Shown one piece after another: positions 63,299 to 64,000 of a DNA stretch of 64,000 bases. The notes beneath the pieces were generated by a model. That model did no database searches and was not told the DNA's origin. It saw nothing but the letters and a program-made list of their open reading frames with translations. Every line of letters starts with the position of its first letter. Positions within the stretch are counted from its first letter, which is position 1. The stretch covers positions 310,001-374,000 of the forward strand of contig NZ_CP014634.1 in NCBI RefSeq assembly GCF_001586215.1. Reading direction: 5' to 3'. The stretch is from Corynebacterium simulans (GTDB lineage: Bacteria > Actinomycetota > Actinomycetes > Mycobacteriales > Mycobacteriaceae). The position numbers and the translations under genes were made by a program.

Positions 63299-64000
63299 AT
63301 GAGCATTTTAGATAAGGCAAAAGGCGCAATTGAAAAGAGGGTTTCTAACAACGCGACGGGCCCGGCAAATCCCACCAACTCCGACGATGTTTATGAGATC
63401 AACCCGGAGGAAGCCAACCGCGTCACCAACGCGCTTTTAGATGGCCTAGACAAAGCAGTCGCAGCGCAGTCTGGTGTTATCAAGAAATACGTTGATGGCC
63501 TTCGCAAGCGCAATCCGGAGTCAAGCCCAGCACAAATCCAAGCAATCCTCGATAAGCACTTGCTCAACCTAGTCTCTGGCACTGGTGCTGCTGCTGGTGC
63601 TTCCGCCGCAGTTCCTGGTGTGGGCACCATCGCCGGCATCGCTGCTATCGCGGCAGAATCCGTGGTTTTCCTGGAAGCCGCCTCCTGGTACGTCTTGTCT
63701 TCTGCTTACCTGCGCGGTGACAACATCGGAGACGAAGAACGGCGCCGTGCCCTGGTTCTGCTGGTGCTGACCGGTTCTAAGGGCAGCGCCTTGGTTGACA
63801 CCTTGGTCGGCGACATGGGCACCGTCAAGGGCGTTACTTCCGCCGCCACCCTGTCGCGTTTTACCGGCCCAACCCTAAGCGGCCTCAATGGCCGTCTCAC
63901 CAAGCTTTTTGCCAAGCAGGTAACCAAGCGCCTGAAGTGGGCATGGGTCTCCAAGCTGATGCCAATGGGCATCGGTGCAGTGCTCGGCACTTCTGCCAAC
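63299..64000 (+). CDS. Hypothetical protein with Gly/Ala-rich hydrophobic core, incomplete
   Basis: At least 234 residues; it runs off the window. A charged N-terminus (MSILDKAKGAIEKRVSNN) and a helical region with NRVTNALLDGLDKAVAAQSGVIKKYVDGLRKR lead to a hydrophobic Ala/Gly stretch GTGAAAGASAAVPGVGTIAGIAAIAAES, then a mixed helical part. The pattern resembles EcsC-like or bacterial membrane-associated stress proteins, but this is not secure. TTTAGAGGTG lies before the ATG. Confidence 0.65.
   Translation, partial: MSILDKAKGAIEKRVSNNATGPANPTNSDDVYEINPEEANRVTNALLDGLDKAVAAQSGVIKKYVDGLRKRNPESSPAQIQAILDKHLLNLVSGTGAAAGASAAVPGVGTIAGIAAIAAESVVFLEAASWYVLSSAYLRGDNIGDEERRRALVLLVLTGSKGSALVDTLVGDMGTVKGVTSAATLSRFTGPTLSGLNGRLTKLFAKQVTKRLKWAWVSKLMPMGIGAVLGTSAN

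Overview
The window reads as chromosome of a Corynebacterium, most likely a host-associated species (inference). The support is: the gene order argS-lysA-hom-thrB, which is the classic corynebacterial arrangement; a DtxR-type iron box; hut genes with an IclR-type HutR, as described for C. resistens; lutABC beside a lactate permease; moderate-to-high GC; and several genes whose -10 box sits so close to the start codon that a leaderless mRNA is likely.

Layout. 1-7035: nitrite/nitric oxide and molybdate block. It holds an AniA/NirK-type copper nitrite reductase carrying its own N-terminal cupredoxin domain (cut by the window edge), two polytopic membrane proteins (one NnrS-like), a DUF2249-type protein, a molybdate transporter made of ModA and a fused ModB-ModC, and a Cys-rich SufR/ArnR-like winged-helix regulator. 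7032-12403: threonine, lysine and arginyl-tRNA synthetase genes. 12601-17506: lactate permease and lutABC. 17601-17674: tRNA-Arg(CCG). 18199-21724: a membrane-protein gene split by an IS21-family element (istA/istB). 21785-23535: small genes, a cupin and a MarR regulator. 23572-31182: four co-directional genes for SbcC-like, SbcD-like, SWIM zinc-finger and SNF2 helicase proteins. 31420-34060: putP, a secreted HNH nuclease and a small membrane protein. 34131-39198: an enterobactin-type siderophore ABC transporter facing a ferric-siderophore esterase across a shared DtxR-like box. 39292-42323: DEAD-box RNA helicase and a GDSL lipoprotein. 42320-49533: histidine degradation (hutI, hutU, a flavin reductase-like gene, hutH, hutR, and divergent hutG). 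49574-51453: a membrane protein and a YjiH-family protein.

51588-57640 is the most disturbed stretch. A MutT gene is followed by a 5'-truncated second mutT copy. Next comes a visibly AT-richer island with a NaeI-like restriction endonuclease and its C5-cytosine methyltransferase, flanked by two apparent fragments (an HNH-associated N-terminal domain without nuclease, and a 222-residue C-terminal piece). Beyond it lies a decayed YdiJ-like FAD/Fe-S oxidoreductase. 57659-64000: an MFS transporter, a conserved hypothetical, an ECF S-component-like protein, a very acidic protein, a type-B carboxylesterase and an incomplete Gly/Ala-rich hypothetical.

The genes combine into four coherent physiologies: nitrite/NO handling coupled to molybdenum supply, lactate uptake and oxidation, iron-siderophore import with hydrolysis, and histidine catabolism. 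The best leads for something little described are the cupredoxin-NirK/NnrS/DUF2249/ModBC/Fe-S-regulator block and the NaeI island with its uncharacterised flanking genes.
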